DNA of 22,858 bases from Deltaproteobacteria bacterium. Its GTDB lineage: Bacteria; Desulfobacterota; Desulfobacteria; Desulfobacterales; BuS5. Where the stretch lies: contig JAGGWL010000261.1 of the NCBI GenBank assembly GCA_021157555.1, positions 1 through 22,858 of the forward strand, given 5' to 3'. Below are positions 1 through 7,561 of the stretch, in pieces; position 1 is the first letter of the stretch, and each line of letters begins with the position of its first letter. The notes beneath the pieces are model-generated. The model was given only the letters and a program-made list of their open reading frames with translations, did not search any database and was not told the origin of the DNA. The position numbers and the translations under genes are program-made.

Positions 1-5
1 CAATT

Positions 6-479
6 TTACAGCATGCATATTCTATTTGACCATTCGATACTGTTTTGAGCACCGGATTTTGAATCATGCTTTTGGAGTACGCCGGTTGAATCCGCATCAT
101 CTGTTTCTGATAAACTTTCAAGAATAATAACTTCGGGAGTAAGAACAAAAAACGCTTCATCTACTCCAAGCTTTGGAGAAAAAGGGGCGTTCAGCGAGTA
201 GACAGCGATAATAATAAATATAACTCCAGCACTAACCAATGCCCAGGGCAAAGTTCGCTGCCGGCAAGCAAAAAAAGGGAATCTGTCTTTAGCGCCGCCT
301 TCAATTTTCTGTAAACCACTGGCTACCCGGTTGTAAAAATCAGGCAAAGGTACAGGTGTTGTTTTGTCCTGTTCTATTTTCAGCAATTGAAAAAAACGTT
401 TTGATCGAATTTTATCTTCACTCTCTTTTTTCCCCATCCAGGATTTGATATCCTTCCAAAAAGTTCTATATCGCTTCAT
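6..479 (-). CDS. Single-pass membrane protein, probable anti-sigma factor
   Basis: A 157-residue protein I do not recognise as a named family. It has a basic cytoplasmic-looking N-terminal part (residues 1-75), one hydrophobic segment at about 79-95 (LPWALVSAGVIFIIIAVYSL), and an acidic C-terminal tail of about 60 residues that would lie in the periplasm. Its start codon overlaps the end of the upstream ECF sigma factor gene by 14 bases, so the two are probably translationally coupled. Sigma factor followed by an overlapping one-pass membrane protein is the usual layout of sigma/anti-sigma pairs, so the inferred role is to hold the sigma factor at the membrane. No zinc-binding HxxxC anti-sigma motif is visible, so it would be a non-ZAS type. 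The role rests on context and topology; the gene itself is complete. Confidence 0.65.
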   Translation of the reverse strand: MKRYRTFWKDIKSWMGKKESEDKIRSKRFFQLLKIEQDKTTPVPLPDFYNRVASGLQKIEGGAKDRFPFFACRQRTLPWALVSAGVIFIIIAVYSLNAPFSPKLGVDEAFFVLTPEVIILESLSETDDADSTGVLQKHDSKSGAQNSIEWSNRICML

Positions 480-1062
480 CCTGCACCTCCTGTCCTATTT
501 TTCCCATCTTGATCTTGAGTCCCTTATCAAGCCTATGAAGAACTGAGCGCCGGGCCCTGTAAATTCGCATCTTGACCCCGGCTGTGGTCAGCCCCATCAG
601 CCCGGCTGTCTCTTTTGATGTCAGGCCCTCGACTGCCGTCAGAATAAGTATCATCCTTTCTTTTTCCGAAAGATGCGCCAGCGCCATTTCCAAAAGCTCC
701 CTGGTTATCAAGCTGGTTTCAGGATCTGCGTTTTTTTCCTGATTTCCGCAAGATAATTTTGCTTCCAGCTCATTGACGGCACTTATGTTAATATCCGAAA
801 CAAAAACTTCCTTAAGATTCTTTTTTTTTCTTAGCGCATCATAGCAGAGCCGGACGGCTATCTTTGCAAGCCAGTATTTTACAGGTACTTTACTGCGATA
901 GCTTTTTCGATAGCGAAACGCGCGGAAAAAGGTTTCCTGGGCCAGATCTTCCACCATCTGCCGATCCCGAAAAAATCTTCCAATCAACCGAAACAGGTAT
1001 GGGGCATGAAGTTGAACGATTTCACGCCATTTCGATTCATCTGCTGTTAAAACCGATATAAT
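466..1062 (-). CDS. ECF-type RNA polymerase sigma factor with unusual ATT start
   Basis: Sigma-70 family, extracytoplasmic-function type, 198 residues if started at the ATT in 1060-1062. Region 2 includes FFRDRQMVEDLAQETFFRAF (the conserved DxxQE-type helix) and region 4 includes LSEKERMILIL and GLTTAGVKMRIYRARR, a helix-turn-helix for -35 recognition. The first standard start in frame is a TTG at 985-987, but it would begin inside region 2.1 and lose the matching residues just upstream (WREIVQLHAPYLFRLIG). Reading upstream to the in-frame stop at 1105-1107 gives no ATG, GTG or TTG. A ribosome-binding sequence GGAAGGTGAT lies just before the ATT, so I chose that. It sits between a periplasmic CpxP-like gene and the overlapping membrane protein, suggesting control by envelope or metal stress. 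Family assignment is firm; the start is not. Confidence 0.85.
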   Translation of the reverse strand: MISVLTADESKWREIVQLHAPYLFRLIGRFFRDRQMVEDLAQETFFRAFRYRKSYRSKVPVKYWLAKIAVRLCYDALRKKKNLKEVFVSDINISAVNELEAKLSCGNQEKNADPETSLITRELLEMALAHLSEKERMILILTAVEGLTSKETAGLMGLTTAGVKMRIYRARRSVLHRLDKGLKIKMGKIGQEVQDEAI

Positions 1063-1093
1063 TTTATCACCTTCCAGTAAAAATTGTGAAGTA

Positions 1094-1156
1094 GGAATTA
1101 CGAATTATCAGTATTTAATTGATCTGATCAGAAAATCACCTTTAATTCGTAATTCC
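1094..1156. repeat. 14-base perfect inverted repeat between the CpxP-like and sigma genes
   Basis: The arms GGAATTACGAATTA (1094-1107) and TAATTCGTAATTCC (1143-1156) are exact reverse complements separated by 35 bases. The loop holds a second small palindrome, CTGATCAG (1124-1131). It lies in the 107-base gap between the CpxP-like stop and the sigma factor gene and would form a stem in the transcript about 30 bases before the likely sigma start. It is AT-rich with no U-run, so it is unlikely to be an ordinary intrinsic terminator. It could be an attenuating stem, an operator, or a copy of a dispersed genomic repeat. Confidence 0.7.
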
Positions 1157-1169
1157 AGATTGAATATTC

Positions 1170-1652
1170 CTACGGAAATGGAAAATATCTTTTCATATGC
1201 ATTCTCTGCTGCGGACGTTTTTTTCTCAACTCTTTCAGCCTGCCTGACAAAATATTTTTTTGGTCGGAATCCAGGATTTTAACAAACTTTATCCAGTGTT
1301 CCAGTCTATCCTTGACCATTTGAGCTCTCAATTCAGAAATTTCATTGATAATTTCCTCACATCCTGCTTCTGATGACTCTGAATCATTCAGAACTTTTTC
1401 AGTTAACCTTGTTTGTAATCCTTTAAATTTTTCCCAGTTAGCTGCGCCGCTTTCCCCGGATTCTTCACACAAGGCATGAAGATCATCCTTTTGTGCATCA
1501 GTAAGCTGAAGCGCTTCCATGACTCCCCTGGCATGTCCATGAAATTTTCCCTTGTGCCTCTCTTTTCCATACTGCCCGTAGGCAAAAGCCTGGGCTGAGA
1601 AAAAAATAAAAACAACGATTCCAAACAGAAATAATGTGGTTCTTTTTTTCAT
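1170..1652 (-). CDS. Periplasmic CpxP/Spy-like (LTxxQ) protein, possible metal or stress sensor
   Basis: A 160-residue protein with a clear signal peptide (KKRTT, hydrophobic core, cleavage near AFA at 22-24). The mature part is helical and charged, with LQLTDAQKDDL at 49-58 and a second related motif ILDSDQKNIL at 126-135, matching the twin LTxxQ motifs of the CpxP/Spy/ZraP/CnrX group. A histidine-rich stretch follows the signal peptide (His33, 38, 40), and Met-His-Met sits near the C-terminus; these could bind metal. Two cysteines (62 and 98) are present. Its start has a strong AAGGAGG seven bases upstream. It is first in a minus-strand run with the ECF sigma factor and membrane protein, the same three elements as the cnrYXH nickel/cobalt response. 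Membership of the family is likely; the ligand is unknown. Confidence 0.75.
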   Translation of the reverse strand: MKKRTTLFLFGIVVFIFFSAQAFAYGQYGKERHKGKFHGHARGVMEALQLTDAQKDDLHALCEESGESGAANWEKFKGLQTRLTEKVLNDSESSEAGCEEIINEISELRAQMVKDRLEHWIKFVKILDSDQKNILSGRLKELRKKRPQQRMHMKRYFPFP

Positions 1653-1768
1653 TTTGCTGCCTCCTTGAGTTAAATATTTATCAAAACAATATGGTTTCCA
1701 AAATTGCTTCTTATATATGTAGACCTATTGTTGGTTAAAAAGGTAACATTTTTTTGATGCTCTTCAGC

Positions 1769-1801
1769 TAAGGAACGAGGGCGCCACACAAATGTTATTC
1801 C
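1769..1801 (+). repeat. Dispersed AGGAACGAGG repeat, degenerate copy
   Basis: Starts TAAGGAACGAGG like the other copies but continues with a divergent middle (GCGCCACAC) before ending in TTATTCC. It lies in the 293-base divergent region between the CpxP-like gene and trkA. Weakest of the seven copies. Confidence 0.45.
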
Positions 1802-1828
1802 AATTTTCTGTAAATCTGTTATATATAT

Positions 1829-1857
1829 TTGATATAGATAATGATATGCTTTATAAG
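1829..1857 (+). promoter_or_regulatory. Candidate sigma-70 promoter for trkAH
   Basis: TTGATA (1829-1834) and TATAAG (1852-1857) each differ from consensus at one position and are 17 bases apart, about 90 bases before the trkA start. The region is very AT-rich, so chance matches are possible. The rest of the divergent spacer (1653-1945) holds only the degenerate repeat copy and no convincing gene. Confidence 0.35.
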
Positions 1858-1945
1858 TATCATAGTTTTGGGTCAGGTTTTTCTGGCACCAAAATTGCTG
1901 TTATAGCAAATAAAAGCAGCACGTTAAAAAAGGAATTTTTTCAGT

Positions 1946-3310
1946 TTGAAAATAATTATTATAGGTGCCGGAGAGGTCGGTTTTCACATAGCCAGCCATC
2001 TTGCTCTTGAGAATAAAGATGTTGTTGTGATTGATTCAAATTCCGAAGCTATCCGGCGTGTCTCCGACAACCTTGACGTTCAAACCGTGAATGGTTCAGG
2101 CAGCAGTCCTGTAATTCTTGAAGAAGCAGGTATTAAAGAAGCTGAAATAATACTGGCTGTAACAGACAAAGATGAAACAAACATGGTGGCATGTCTTGTT
2201 GCTGATATTCTTTCTCCCACAACAAAAAAACTGGCCAGGCTACGCAACGCCGACTTCGATGATTTTCATGTTATATTTAACAAGCATGCGCCGCATATTG
2301 ATACCTTAATCAACCCGGAAATAGAGGTTGTAAAGACAATAGACCGACTTATGCATATGCCTGGTGCAGTTGATGTAGGCGAATTTGCTGATGGCCGTGT
2401 TAAATTTGTCGGCATTCAGTTGGAAAAAGACGCATCAGTAACAAATTCCAAACTATCCAAAATTTTTTCCGAAACAGGAATACATCTTCCTTTGATTGCT
2501 GCAATTATAAGAAACGATGAGCTTATTATCCCTACCGGAGACGACAAGCTTCGTGCCGGAGATACTGTCTATTTTGTCAGTGATGATAAAAAACTACAAG
2601 AAGCATTTGTAATTTTCGGAAAACATGCTGAACCTATAAAACGCGTATTGATTGTTGGTGGCGGGCGTATCGGGTTCAGGCTGGCCAAACATTTGGAAAA
2701 ACACTCTGTTTATACTAAAATTATCGAAAAAGACTATGACCGATGTCACATGCTTGCAGACAAACTTAACAAAACAATAATACTCCACGGCGATGGTTCC
2801 GATCAGGAACTACTGCGCGAAGAGAATATTAACGATACTGATATTATTATAACCCTTACCAACGATGAGGAGATTAACATCCTGATTTCTTTGCTTGCCA
2901 AAAAAATGGGTGTTAGCAAAACAATAACGAAAATCAGCAAATTCAGTTATTTTCCGTTAATGTCAATGATAGGTCTGGAACAGATTGTTAATTCCAGGCT
3001 TTCAGCAATCAATTCTATTTTACAACATATCAGAAGAGGGAATGTACTCTCTGCAATATCAATTAAAGGAGATAAGGCTGAAGTTCTGGAAGCAGTAGCG
3101 ATGGAGACTTCAGATATAGTCGATAAACCTTTAAAAGAGATCTCCTTTCCAAAAGGCGCATTAATTACAGTCATAATCCATGAAAATGATATTATCATCC
3201 CATCCGGCAGCAGCCTGATTAAACCTGGAGACAGGATCGTAATTTTTGCCAGAAAAGAGGCAATCCCCAAGATAGAAAAAATTCTGGCAGTTAAACTGGA
3301 GTTTTTTTGA
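1946..3310 (+). CDS. trkA: Trk potassium uptake regulatory subunit TrkA
   Basis: Cytoplasmic NAD(H)-binding regulatory subunit of the Trk potassium transporter, 454 residues, close to the usual length. It shows the duplicated architecture of TrkA: an N-terminal Rossmann domain beginning KIIIIGAGEVGFHIA (GxGxxG) with an acidic residue ending the second strand (VVVID), a TrkA-C domain, a second Rossmann domain from about residue 232 (RVLIVGGGRIGFRLA), and a final TrkA-C domain containing IIIPSGSSLIKPGDRIVIF. The start is TTG at 1946 with AGGA upstream; no ATG lies closer to the conserved first strand. Its stop overlaps the trkH start by one base (TGATG), so the two subunits are translationally coupled. 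Confidence 0.95.
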   Translation: MKIIIIGAGEVGFHIASHLALENKDVVVIDSNSEAIRRVSDNLDVQTVNGSGSSPVILEEAGIKEAEIILAVTDKDETNMVACLVADILSPTTKKLARLRNADFDDFHVIFNKHAPHIDTLINPEIEVVKTIDRLMHMPGAVDVGEFADGRVKFVGIQLEKDASVTNSKLSKIFSETGIHLPLIAAIIRNDELIIPTGDDKLRAGDTVYFVSDDKKLQEAFVIFGKHAEPIKRVLIVGGGRIGFRLAKHLEKHSVYTKIIEKDYDRCHMLADKLNKTIILHGDGSDQELLREENINDTDIIITLTNDEEINILISLLAKKMGVSKTITKISKFSYFPLMSMIGLEQIVNSRLSAINSILQHIRRGNVLSAISIKGDKAEVLEAVAMETSDIVDKPLKEISFPKGALITVIIHENDIIIPSGSSLIKPGDRIVIFARKEAIPKIEKILAVKLEFF

Positions 3311-4758
3311 TGAACTGGCGTTTTATTGCTAAAACAATTGGTATGTTAATTTTTTATTTGGGGCTCTCTATGTTGTTTCCTCTCATTTGCGGCCTCTTTT
3401 ATAAGGATAACAGCCTGATTCCTCTTTCTAAATCATTTGGAATAACAGTTTTTGCAGGATCTCTACTTTTTTTATTTTTCAGGAAAGCACGCACTGAATC
3501 TATAACCCATCGCGAAGGAATAGCAATTGTTGCCATAGGATGGACTGCTATCGGTCTGTTTGGAGCCCTTCCCTTTTATTTAAGCTGCGGATTCGAGTCA
3601 TGGGTAGACGCTTTTTTTGAATCTGTTTCAGGATTTACAACAACCGGATCATCAATATTAACAAATATTGAAGGAATTTCAAAAGGGCTCCTTTTTTGGA
3701 GAAGTTTTATTCAATGGCTGGGAGGAATGGGCATTATAGTCCTTTCTATTGCCATCCTTCCATTTATTGGCGTTGGAGGCATGCAGCTATACAAAGCGGA
3801 AGTGCCAAGCCCTGTTCCTGATAGACTCAAGCCGCGTATTCGTGATACGGCAATGGAGCTATGGAAGGTATATGTTTTATTTTCCCTTGCAGAGATTCTT
3901 CTGCTTATGCTGGGTAAAATGGATCTTTACAATGCATTATGCCACACTTTTACTACAATGCCCACAGGTGGATTCTCCACAAAAAATTTATCCATCGCAC
4001 ATTATAACAGCATATATTTTGATACAATAATCACTATATTCATGATATTTGCTGGAATTAATTTTTCTCTTCACTACCAGATGATCAAGGGGAAACCTCT
4101 TGCATACTGGCGGGATTCTGAATGCCGCTTTTTTCTTGGCGTGGTAATACTTCTTATTGTGATAGTCAGTTTTAATATATACGGCACTGTATACAAACAA
4201 ATAGGAGAGGCTTTCAGATTTGGGGCTTTTCAGGTGGTTTCTATAGTGACTACCACAGGATATGCCACTGCGGACTATGAAAAATGGCCTGCCATGTCAC
4301 AAACTATCATTCTACTGTGCATGTTTCTTGGCGCATCAGCAGGTTCAACAGGAGGCGGAATAAAATGCCTGAGGATAATGCTATGCCTTAAATATTGTTA
4401 CAAGGAAATTTTTTCCCTTATACATCCTCATGCTGTCACGCATATAAAAATTGGTGGAAAGCCAGTACCTGAAGATATTATAAGAAGTGTCCTCGGATTT
4501 TTTGTTCTTTATATGGGGCTCTTCGGTCTCTGTTCAGTACTTTTGGCAGGTATGGGAGTTGATCTTGTGACTTCTTTTACTGCTGTAGCTTCAGCAATAG
4601 GAAACATAGGCCCCGGGTTTGGGCTTGTAGGCCCTGCCGAAAACTTTGCTCACATTCCATCAATGGGTAAATGGCTGCTGATATGGTGCATGCTTTTGGG
4701 AAGACTGGAAATCTTCACAGTTATTATACTTCTTGTTCCCGAATTCTGGCGCAAATAA
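3310..4758 (+). CDS. trkH: Trk potassium uptake channel subunit TrkH
   Basis: Membrane-embedded potassium-conducting subunit, 482 residues, with about ten hydrophobic segments. The four pore-loop repeats typical of the SKT superfamily are visible: SGFTTTGSSIL, TTMPTGGFSTKN, VSIVTTTGYATADY and AIGNIGPGFG, each centred on the glycine of a selectivity filter. SAGSTGGGIKCLR is the conserved intramembrane-loop region of TrkH. I chose the ATG at 3310, which forms a TGATG stop-start with trkA; a TTG one codon earlier is possible but less likely. TrkA would bind on its cytoplasmic face to gate it. The only neighbour downstream on this strand is a small RHH-like gene. Confidence 0.95.
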   Translation: MNWRFIAKTIGMLIFYLGLSMLFPLICGLFYKDNSLIPLSKSFGITVFAGSLLFLFFRKARTESITHREGIAIVAIGWTAIGLFGALPFYLSCGFESWVDAFFESVSGFTTTGSSILTNIEGISKGLLFWRSFIQWLGGMGIIVLSIAILPFIGVGGMQLYKAEVPSPVPDRLKPRIRDTAMELWKVYVLFSLAEILLLMLGKMDLYNALCHTFTTMPTGGFSTKNLSIAHYNSIYFDTIITIFMIFAGINFSLHYQMIKGKPLAYWRDSECRFFLGVVILLIVIVSFNIYGTVYKQIGEAFRFGAFQVVSIVTTTGYATADYEKWPAMSQTIILLCMFLGASAGSTGGGIKCLRIMLCLKYCYKEIFSLIHPHAVTHIKIGGKPVPEDIIRSVLGFFVLYMGLFGLCSVLLAGMGVDLVTSFTAVASAIGNIGPGFGLVGPAENFAHIPSMGKWLLIWCMLLGRLEIFTVIILLVPEFWRK

Positions 4759-4782
4759 AAAAATATATTTTATTAATATACT

Positions 4783-4798
4783 TGGCATGATTCATGCT
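4783..4798 (+). promoter_or_regulatory. Sigma-54-like promoter / palindrome upstream of small RHH gene
   Basis: TGGCATGATTCATGCT has GG at 4784-4785 and GC at 4796-4797 separated by exactly ten bases, the invariant spacing of -24/-12 promoters, and differs from TGGCACGrnnnTTGCW at two positions. The same bases form a perfect inverted repeat GCATGA-T-TCATGC, which could instead be an operator, for example for the RHH protein encoded 65 bases downstream. It sits in the 104-base gap after trkH. Confidence 0.45.
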
Positions 4799-4862
4799 TT
4801 TACCTCAGTAAAACCTTGAGCTTTTCAGTTCAAAATAATTAATGATTTTGTGGGGAAATAGT

Positions 4863-5087
4863 ATGAGTTTATCAGGAAAAGATAGACAGCGCAATTGGAG
4901 AAAAAAACAAAAATCTCTCGGAAAAAAACCATATACGGTTATGCTGGGCAGAAAAGCCCAATATATTTTAGAGAATGAGAAAAAAAGGACAGGTGAGAGC
5001 CTTTCCATAATAATTAAAAAGGCTCTCTTGTCTCTTGAAAAATCAATTTTCGGTAACAAGGAAAATGTCTCTGGAGATGATGATTAA
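4863..5087 (+). CDS. Small ribbon-helix-helix-like protein
   Basis: A 74-residue basic protein. After a lysine/arginine-rich N-terminus (RQRNWRKKQKSLGKK) comes a short strand (PYTVMLGRKA) followed by two predicted helices (QYILENEKKRTGES, SIIIKKALLSLEK), the outline of an Arc/CopG-type DNA-binding fold. The ATG at 4863 is preferred over an in-frame ATG at 4842 because GGGGA lies eight bases upstream of it. No toxin-like gene is adjacent: upstream is trkH and downstream the convergent nfnB, so an antitoxin role is not supported by context. A sigma-54-like, palindromic site precedes it. It may be a local regulator; the fold assignment is from pattern only. Confidence 0.6.
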   Translation: MSLSGKDRQRNWRKKQKSLGKKPYTVMLGRKAQYILENEKKRTGESLSIIIKKALLSLEKSIFGNKENVSGDDD

Positions 5088-5138
5088 GCTCAAGTTCAGA
5101 ATCAGTCATAATTTACTGCGAATCATGTTCTGTATTCT

Positions 5139-6539
5139 CTACCAGCCCCAGGTTAAATAATCATGTATTGAATCAGCGGCTATTCTTCCTGCACCCATTG
5201 CCAGAATTACGGTTGCTGAACCGGTAACTATATCACCACCGGCCCATACACCTTTTTTGCTGGTTTTTCCGGTTGCTTCATCCGCAAGAATATAATCCCA
5301 ACGATTTAAAGCAAGACCTTCTGTAGCTTGTGTAAGCAGCGGGTTGGGGCCTGCGCCCACAGCCACAATCGCCAGGTCACACTCCAGCTCAAACTCGGAG
5401 CCTTCTATGGGAACCGGCCTGCGGCGTCCTGAATCATCAGGTTCTCCCAATTCCATCTTCAGACCCACCATTCCGGTAACGCGGCCTTGGTCGTTACCTT
5501 TAAATTCTACAGGGCTTGTGAGAAAAAAGAATTCCACCCCTTCCTCTTCCGCATGGTGTACCTCTGCGCCTCTGGCAGGGACTTCATCTCTTGAGCGTCG
5601 ATATACAATTCTCGATTTCTCCGCACCCAGGCGTAATGCTGTTCGTGCCGAATCCATAGCCACATTTCCGGCTCCGAGTGTTATCACATTTTTACCTCTG
5701 ATTATCGGAGTATCGTATTCCGGGAAACGATATGCTTTCATAAGATTTGATCTTGTCAGATATTCATTTGCCGAAAAAAGACCAACAAGGTTTTCACCTG
5801 GAACATTTAAGAATCTAGGCAAACCGGCACCTACACCTATATAGACCGCATCATATCCTTCTTCAAAAAGTTCATCTACACTTACGGTACGCCCCACAAC
5901 AGCATTACAATTAACTGTTACGCCAAGTTTTTCCAAAAATGCGACTTCTGAAAAAACAATATCTTTTGGAAGCCTGAATTCAGGAATTCCATATACAAGG
6001 ACGCCGCCAGGCTTATGAAAAGCTTCAAAAACAGTAACCTGATGCCCCTTAAGTGTAAGATCACCAGCAACAGTCAAGCCGGACGGACCAGAACCGACAA
6101 CTGCCACTTTTTTCCCTGTAGGCGCTGCCTTTGGTGGAAGCTCTCCAGTTCCACTGATCCTTTCTTTGTCCGCAACAAATCGTTCAAGATTTCCAATGGC
6201 AACAGGATCGCCTTTTTTACCGACAATACATTTGCCTTCACATTGTAACTCCTGAGGACAAACTCTGCCACAGACCGCAGGCAGAGCATTTTTTTCCCAT
6301 ATCTTTCTGATGGACTTGACAAATTTTTCTTCTGCTATCAATTTAATAAAACCAGGGATATCAACTCCAACCGGACACCCTTCAACACAAGCCGGCTTTT
6401 TACATTGCATACACCTTTGCGCTTCCTTAACCGCCGCCTCCTGAGTTAATCCCAGCGGAACTTCTTCAAAATTTTTTGCTCTTATATAAGGCGCCTGTTC
6501 AGGCATTATCTGTCTATCTATTTTTTCTTTTTTTGCCAT
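5139..6539 (-). CDS. nfnB: NfnAB large subunit (GltD-like flavoprotein)
   Basis: FAD and iron-sulfur subunit of NADH-dependent reduced ferredoxin:NADP+ oxidoreductase, a soluble electron-bifurcating transhydrogenase, 466 residues. The N-terminus carries two [4Fe-4S] sets: Cys43, 46, 51, 55 (CMQCKKPACVEGC) and Cys90, 94, 100, 104 (CGRVCPQELQCEGKC). The FAD motif VAVVGSGPSG is at about 145-154 and a second nucleotide motif, ITLGAGNVAMDSARTA, binds the NADP side, followed by basic residues YRRSRDEVP that fit NADPH. It resembles the small subunit of glutamate synthase, which it could be mistaken for. The adjacent nfnA partner and absence of a gltB-like gene favour Nfn. It follows nfnA by 38 bases with GGAG before the start. 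Confidence 0.93.
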   Translation of the reverse strand: MAKKEKIDRQIMPEQAPYIRAKNFEEVPLGLTQEAAVKEAQRCMQCKKPACVEGCPVGVDIPGFIKLIAEEKFVKSIRKIWEKNALPAVCGRVCPQELQCEGKCIVGKKGDPVAIGNLERFVADKERISGTGELPPKAAPTGKKVAVVGSGPSGLTVAGDLTLKGHQVTVFEAFHKPGGVLVYGIPEFRLPKDIVFSEVAFLEKLGVTVNCNAVVGRTVSVDELFEEGYDAVYIGVGAGLPRFLNVPGENLVGLFSANEYLTRSNLMKAYRFPEYDTPIIRGKNVITLGAGNVAMDSARTALRLGAEKSRIVYRRSRDEVPARGAEVHHAEEEGVEFFFLTSPVEFKGNDQGRVTGMVGLKMELGEPDDSGRRRPVPIEGSEFELECDLAIVAVGAGPNPLLTQATEGLALNRWDYILADEATGKTSKKGVWAGGDIVTGSATVILAMGAGRIAADSIHDYLTWGW

Positions 6540-6577
6540 CTTATTTCTCCGTTACTTGATATTAATTATATATCAAT

Positions 6578-7405
6578 TTATAACTGCAAACCACTCTCTT
6601 CAAGGCTCCTCTTCTCATCCTCCCTGTATGCCAGTAACCGAAGCATCAGTTCGTCATAATCAACCTCGTGCCCATCAAATTCAGGGCCGTCAACACAAGC
6701 AAATTTTGTCTCACCGCCAACTGATACACGGCAACAACCGCACATTCCGGTTCCGTCAACCATAATAGGATTCAGGCTTACCATAGTCTTTACATTGTAT
6801 TCTTTAGTCATTTTGGATACAAATTTCATCATGGGAACAGGGCCAATTGCAACTACAAGCTTGACATCACCCTTTTCCAAAACTTCTTTTAAAACATCTG
6901 TTACAAAACCATGATGCCCGTATGAACCATCATCGGTACATATTCTTAAATCATTGGAAGCATTTTTCATCTCATCTTCCATTATAAGGATGTCCTTACT
7001 CCTGGCGCCAACAATACAGGTAACATCATTCCCTATTTCCTTAAGTGCGCGGGTAATAGGATGCAAAACGGCAATTCCTGTTCCACCTCCCACGCAAACT
7101 ACCTTTCCGACTTTTTCAAGGTGCGTAGGAGCTCCAAGCGGTCCTATAATATCCTGGTAAGCATCCCCCACCTTCAACTCCCTGAAAAGAGCAGTAGACT
7201 TGCCAACAACCATATAGATTATAGTGATTGTGCCTTTTTCCGGGTTAGTGTCAGCCATTGTTAATGGGATACGTTCCCCTGTTTCATTTGCTTTCAGTAT
7301 AACAAACTGACCGGGCCTGGCTTTGCGAGCTATCAAAGGAGCTTCTATTTCATTCCGTATGACAGTGCCCCCCGTCATTTCTTCCCGTTCCACGATTTTA
7401 AACAT
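6578..7405 (-). CDS. nfnA: NfnAB small subunit (ferredoxin-NADP reductase-like)
   Basis: PyrK/ferredoxin-NADP reductase-type subunit, 275 residues. It has the FAD-binding part (RPGQFVILKAN, ERIPLTMAD at about 30-52), an NAD-binding loop VVCVGGGTGIAVLHP at 102-116, and a C-terminal [2Fe-2S] site. The last contains Asp217, Cys222, Cys225 and Cys237 (VDGTGMCGCCRV and FACVDGPEFD), matching the unusual one-Asp three-Cys ligation known from Nfn. In the complex this subunit binds NAD(H) and its FAD splits electrons between NAD and ferredoxin. GGAGG lies seven bases before the ATG. A similar protein accompanies sulfide dehydrogenase (SudAB), so the physiological acceptor is not proven. It is first in the nfnAB transcript. 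Confidence 0.93.
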   Translation of the reverse strand: MFKIVEREEMTGGTVIRNEIEAPLIARKARPGQFVILKANETGERIPLTMADTNPEKGTITIIYMVVGKSTALFRELKVGDAYQDIIGPLGAPTHLEKVGKVVCVGGGTGIAVLHPITRALKEIGNDVTCIVGARSKDILIMEDEMKNASNDLRICTDDGSYGHHGFVTDVLKEVLEKGDVKLVVAIGPVPMMKFVSKMTKEYNVKTMVSLNPIMVDGTGMCGCCRVSVGGETKFACVDGPEFDGHEVDYDELMLRLLAYREDEKRSLEESGLQL

Positions 7406-7443
7406 TTCAAACCTCCAAGTTAAACAAGAATTCTATAAAAAAT

Positions 7444-7457
7444 AACATTTAAATGTT
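7444..7457. promoter_or_regulatory. 14-base perfect palindrome upstream of nfnAB
   Basis: AACATTTAAATGTT is its own reverse complement and lies 39 bases upstream of the nfnA start in the 156-base divergent region shared with waaA. It could be an operator for nfnAB. It does not match the redox-sensor Rex or FNR consensus that I know, and the region is AT-rich, so chance is possible. Confidence 0.3.
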
Positions 7458-7561
7458 GTCATATTTCCTATAAAATGTCAATGTTAAATCATTTTTTTAA
7501 AAATAGATAAAAACATTCTTGAGTTGAAACTGATAAATTGATATCAATCAAGAAACAGGGA

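Noticed and set aside
1792..2010. Open frame on the plus strand before trkA (72 codons)
   Set aside because: It overlaps the trkA start in another frame, has low-complexity AT-rich composition and no ribosome-binding site or recognisable motif.
4863..5087. RHH protein as antitoxin of a toxin-antitoxin pair
   Set aside because: No toxin-sized frame is adjacent on the same strand; the neighbours are trkH and the convergent nfnB.
5344..5844. 166-codon plus-strand frame inside nfnB
   Set aside because: It is antisense to well-conserved nfnB sequence and its translation has no recognisable domain; long antisense frames arise from codon bias.
7440..7481. TTGACA at 7481-7476 as nfnA promoter -35
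   Set aside because: No acceptable -10 lies 15-19 bases downstream on the minus strand.
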